Assembly (NCBI GenBank): GCA_017405065.1
Contig: JAFRBD010000030.1
Coordinates: 1 to 33,336, forward strand
Direction of reading: 5' to 3'
Length of the DNA: 33,336 bases
Source: Ruminococcus sp.
GTDB lineage: Bacteria; Bacillota; Clostridia; Oscillospirales; Acutalibacteraceae
The number at the start of each line of letters is the position of its first letter. Within the stretch, counting starts at the first letter, position 1. This document shows positions 31,332 to 33,336 of this stretch, piece after piece. Both the position numbers and the translations under genes were made by a program. The notes beneath the pieces are model-generated. The model worked only from the letters and a program-made list of their open reading frames with translations, had not been told where the DNA came from and did not search any database.

Positions 31332-31368
31332 TTATCACATAACACTTGTGATATGATAATATGTGATA
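31332..31368 (+). promoter_or_regulatory. Possible promoter with TGTGATA operator repeats
   Basis: TATCACA (31333-31339) and TGTGATA (31347-31353) form an inverted pair, and a further direct TGTGATA lies at 31362-31368. They surround GATAAT (31355-31360), a possible -10 element 17 bases after TTATCA. This could be a regulated promoter for the gene at 31430. The evidence is spacing and symmetry only. Confidence 0.4.
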
Positions 31369-31429
31369 GAAACCGACACATTTTTATACCTGCACGTTCC
31401 TGACTGCTCACTTATAAAGTGGTGATTTG

Positions 31430-32032
31430 ATGCGATTAAACAGTGATTTATACAACAACATCGCCGAATATCTGCGGCTGAACTTCACTGGCGACAGCGG
31501 CCCCGCTCCGACCGGCGCTCCATGCGGGTTTGTTTCCTTGCGTTTGCGCCGCTTCAAGAATACCGAAACAGGATTGAAACGTGCGGCAGAAGAAAGGATC
31601 GACGATCGCGTGATCGAATCCGCCGCGCAGACAGCTGAACCGCCGGCGCAAAGCGCCGCATACAGCGATCTGAACAGCCGGCTCAGCTCCCTCGACGAGA
31701 GCTTTCAGCAGGCGCTGCTGCGGCTGATCGACGAGCGCGGGATGAAGGACAGCGAATGCTACAAGCGCGCGGGCGTCGACCGCAAGCTGTTTTCCAAAAT
31801 ACGCTCCAACCCGCAGTACCGCCCCTCCAAGCCCACCGTGATCGCTTTCGCCTTTGCACTGGAGCTGACGCTCGAAGAAACAGTCGATCTGCTGAAGAAG
31901 GCAGGTTACGCCCTGTCCCACAGCTCAAAATTCGATGTGATCGTCGAGTATTTCATCGTAAGCGGTATCTATGATCTGCAGCAGCTCAACGAAGCGCTGT
32001 ATGAATTCGATCAGCCTCTTATCAGTTGTTAG
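31430..32032 (+). CDS. Helix-rich, HTH-like protein of unknown function
   Basis: The 200-residue protein starts at ATG 31430 with a weak GGTG upstream. Residues 1 to about 80 are variable and Arg/Ala/Glu-rich. The C-terminal part (about 85-200) is a compact helical domain: SFQQALLRLIDERGMKDSEC, YKRAGVDRKLFSKIRSNP, KPTVIAFAFALELTLEETVD, LLKKAGYALSHSSKFDVIVE. I recall this domain as common in gut Clostridia, sometimes as a tail on macro-domain proteins or next to VWA/tellurite-type genes. The VWA gene follows here. The YKRAGVDRKLFSKI region looks like a helix-turn-helix recognition unit. I do not know its target or function. A palindromic element of 185 bases separates it from the VWA gene. Confidence 0.7.
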   Translation: MRLNSDLYNNIAEYLRLNFTGDSGPAPTGAPCGFVSLRLRRFKNTETGLKRAAEERIDDRVIESAAQTAEPPAQSAAYSDLNSRLSSLDESFQQALLRLIDERGMKDSECYKRAGVDRKLFSKIRSNPQYRPSKPTVIAFAFALELTLEETVDLLKKAGYALSHSSKFDVIVEYFIVSGIYDLQQLNEALYEFDQPLISC

Positions 32033-32066
32033 GTAAACGCTGATTAATGCCGTTTTCGTATTCGTT

Positions 32067-32251
32067 GTCATTCCGAGGAGGGCAGATATCCCTTTCATTG
32101 AAAAAGGTTTTGTTATAATTGCCCGACGTGGGAATCCCCCTGATAGGAGCAGATGATCACTGCTTAAGCCCTTCAGAGGAAGGGGATTGCCACAGCCTGC
32201 CGCTTTGCGGCACCGTCCTCATTAGAGGACGGCTTCGGGCTTCGCAATGAC
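32067..32251. repeat. Composite element with inverted GTCATTSCGA ends
   Basis: The left end is GTCATTCCGAGGAGGGCAG. The right end inverts to GTCATTGCGAAGCCCGAAGC. Internal parts include GTGGGAATCCCCCTG, GGATTGCCACAG, GCCGCTTTGCGGC and CCGTCCTCATTAGAGGACGG. It is the longest and most complete member of the family seen at 5936, 7904, 9861 and 12177, and fills much of the gap 32033-32489. Confidence 0.7.
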
Positions 32252-32348
32252 ACTGTTACTGCAGCGCCGTATTGATCATCGTCTACTTAGTGATAAGCGG
32301 TTCGTTTATCAGGCCGCTTCGCTTCGATTTGTATTATGTAGAAAAAAT

Positions 32349-32426
32349 GTCGCCTGACAGGCGACCGAAACCATCTGAATAAATGCTAAGATACGGTTGT
32401 AAGGTCAAGAAGTCTTACAGCCGTAT
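32349..32426 (+). other. Two strong hairpins upstream of the VWA gene
   Basis: GTCGCCTGACAGGCGAC (32349-32365) is an 8-bp perfect stem. On the minus strand it is followed by ATTTTTTC, so it resembles a terminator pointing left. A 13-bp stem with one wobble, ATACGGTTGTAAG (32391-32403) with 32414-32426, lies about 50 bases before the VWA ribosome binding site and lacks a T-run. Function is unknown; a leader regulatory structure or insulation are possible. Confidence 0.5.
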
Positions 32427-32489
32427 TATTTATCTGTTCGGGAGGAGCAAGCCCCTCCCCTGCTGTTTGAACATTCAGGAGGTACTGTT

Positions 32490-33173
32490 ATGTTAAAAAG
32501 AATCACCAACGTCCGACTCAAGGAAAACACAACAACCGACGGCACGACCGAGCTCGTGTTCATCCTCGACCGCTCCGGCTCTATGGGAGGTCTGGAACAG
32601 GACACCATCGGCGGCTTCAACGCGATGATCGACAAGCAAAAGCAGGAGGAGGGAAAATGCTTCGTCACCACCGTCCTGTTCGACCACGAGGTCGAAACGC
32701 TCCACGACCGCGTACCGCTCGCAGATATCGCGCCTATGACGGACGATGATTATTATGTCCGCGGATGCACCGCGCTGATCGACGCGATCGGCATGACCGT
32801 CAAACACATCGAGGAAGTCCACCGCTACATCCGCAAAGAGGACGTCCCCGCCCGCACCGTCTTCGTCATCACCACCGACGGGCTTGAGAACGCCAGTAAG
32901 GAGTATTCCGCCGACAAGGTGCGCAAAATGATCGAGGCAAAGAAAAAGGACGGCTGGGAATTCCTTTTCATCGGCGCAAACATCGACGCGGTACAGACCG
33001 CGAAGCACTTCGGCATCGGCGCCGACAGAGCGGTGAATTACCACGCCGACAAAAAGGGCACCGCCGTACTGTTCCGCTGTGTCGGCAGCGCCGTATCCAA
33101 AGCCCGCAGATGCGAGCCGGTGGCAGCGGACTGGAGCCGCGAGATAGAGGAGGATTATGAGAGCAGATCATAA
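32490..33173 (+). CDS. VWA-domain (TerY-like) protein
   Basis: The 227-residue cytoplasmic protein starts at ATG 32490 behind AGGAGG. It is essentially a single von Willebrand A domain with a complete metal-ion-dependent adhesion site: Asp-Arg-Ser-Gly-Ser (FILDRSGSMGG, near residue 27), the Thr in RGCTALIDAIG (near 93), and the Asp in FVITTDGLENAS (near 130). It resembles TerY-type VWA proteins, which bind partners through Mg2+ and often accompany stress or tellurite-type modules. There is no signal peptide. Its partner is unknown; the helix-rich protein upstream is a candidate. A short TTAGGAG repeat follows the stop codon. Confidence 0.88.
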   Translation: MLKRITNVRLKENTTTDGTTELVFILDRSGSMGGLEQDTIGGFNAMIDKQKQEEGKCFVTTVLFDHEVETLHDRVPLADIAPMTDDDYYVRGCTALIDAIGMTVKHIEEVHRYIRKEDVPARTVFVITTDGLENASKEYSADKVRKMIEAKKKDGWEFLFIGANIDAVQTAKHFGIGADRAVNYHADKKGTAVLFRCVGSAVSKARRCEPVAADWSREIEEDYESRS

Positions 33174-33198
33174 GAGTTAGGAGTGAGGAGTTAGGAAT
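33174..33198 (+). repeat. TTAGGAGTGAGGAGTTAGGA-type short repeat
   Basis: GAGTTAGGAGTGAGGAGTTAG and four more bases begin directly after the VWA stop codon and lie just before the IS30 end. It belongs to the same family as 27862, 31301 and the ends of 22078-22305. Confidence 0.7.
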
Positions 33199-33205
33199 CG
33201 TGAAT

Positions 33206-33336
33206 TGTCAAGTCAAGTGCAACACTTAGAAAAGAGATCATAGAAAACCTCAGCAGGAGTCCTGTAACCGAGACGTTTTCTGGGTCTGTTGTTGATCAAA
33301 TCAACAACATAGTCAAAGTAGTCGTCACAAAAGTCC
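33206..33336 (-). mobile_element. IS30-family insertion sequence, one end only
   Basis: The transposase 3' end reaches the window edge. The outer sequence TTGTCAAGTCAAGTGCAACA (from 33206) with ACTT resembles an IS30-type terminal region, where a GTGCAACA-like core is common. The other end is outside the window, so the inverted repeat and target duplication cannot be verified. Confidence 0.65.
33213..33336 (-). CDS. IS30-family transposase, C-terminal fragment
   Basis: Reading leftward from the window edge gives about 40 residues ending at the TGA at 33213-33215. They include VVDLINNRPRKRLGYRTPAE followed by VFYDLF. The N-N-R-P-R-x-x-L-x-Y-x-T-P-x-E pattern is the C-terminal signature of IS30-type DDE transposases, just after the catalytic glutamate. 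The rest of the gene is outside the window, so intactness is unknown. The frame is intact as far as seen. Confidence 0.88.
   Translation of the reverse strand, partial: DFCDDYFDYVVDLINNRPRKRLGYRTPAEVFYDLFSKCCT

Overview
The window looks like chromosome from a spore-forming, gut-type member of the Clostridia, close to Ruminococcus/Oscillospiraceae. The evidence is a type I dockerin on a secreted protein, spmA/spmB, Gram-positive lipoproteins with lipoboxes, strong AGGAGG ribosome binding sites, sigma-A promoters with 17-bp spacers, ECF-type vitamin transporters, and dense small palindromic intergenic repeats. All calls come from reading the sequence; no database search was run.

Layout. 1-1236 (-): a GGGtGRT-family protein (cut by the window edge) with its usual Fe-S scaffold-like partner. 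1455-5822: a small lipoprotein, a nitroreductase, a YbeY-like protein that has lost two of its three metal-binding histidines, a DegV/FakB fatty-acid-binding protein, and a bioY-mntP pair. 6020-9841 (+): a CDP-sugar or alditol module made of an IspD/TarI-type cytidylyltransferase, an extended SDR, and a protein fusing a catalytically degraded SDR to a LicD phosphotransferase. 10229-12123 (+): a dockerin protein and a lipoprotein. 12326-19106 (-): a cell-surface cluster of a secreted FN3-repeat transglutaminase-like protein, an AlgI-type MBOAT acyltransferase, an AlgX/AlgJ-like (DHHW) protein, and a DUF348/G5 lipoprotein. 19377-23489 (-): metA (acetyl-CoA type by its Glu111), proS, spmB and spmA. 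23675-24479 (+): an AbrB-type regulator with a zinc ribbon, and a dCMP deaminase.

The most notable region is 24545-31295 (+). A sigma-A promoter leads into a cobalamin riboswitch with a terminator. Next come two surface proteins and a complete ECF transporter (EcfT, fused EcfA1A2, S component). The second surface protein joins an alpha/alpha-toroid of the prenyltransferase-repeat type to a C-terminal DUF4430 domain, the same two folds in the same order as animal intrinsic factor and transcobalamin. Here a two-helix membrane hairpin lies between them. The first surface protein appears to carry a second DUF4430-like domain and a sortase-like tail. The inferred role is B12 capture at the cell surface and hand-over to a CbrT-like ECF importer.

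The right end (31430-33336) holds a helix-rich DNA-binding-like protein, a VWA/TerY-like protein and the 3' end of an IS30-family transposase. Palindromic and MITE-like elements sit in most intergenic gaps. One short AGGAAT/TTAGGAGTGAGGA-type repeat starts at or within a few bases of a stop codon at four gene ends.
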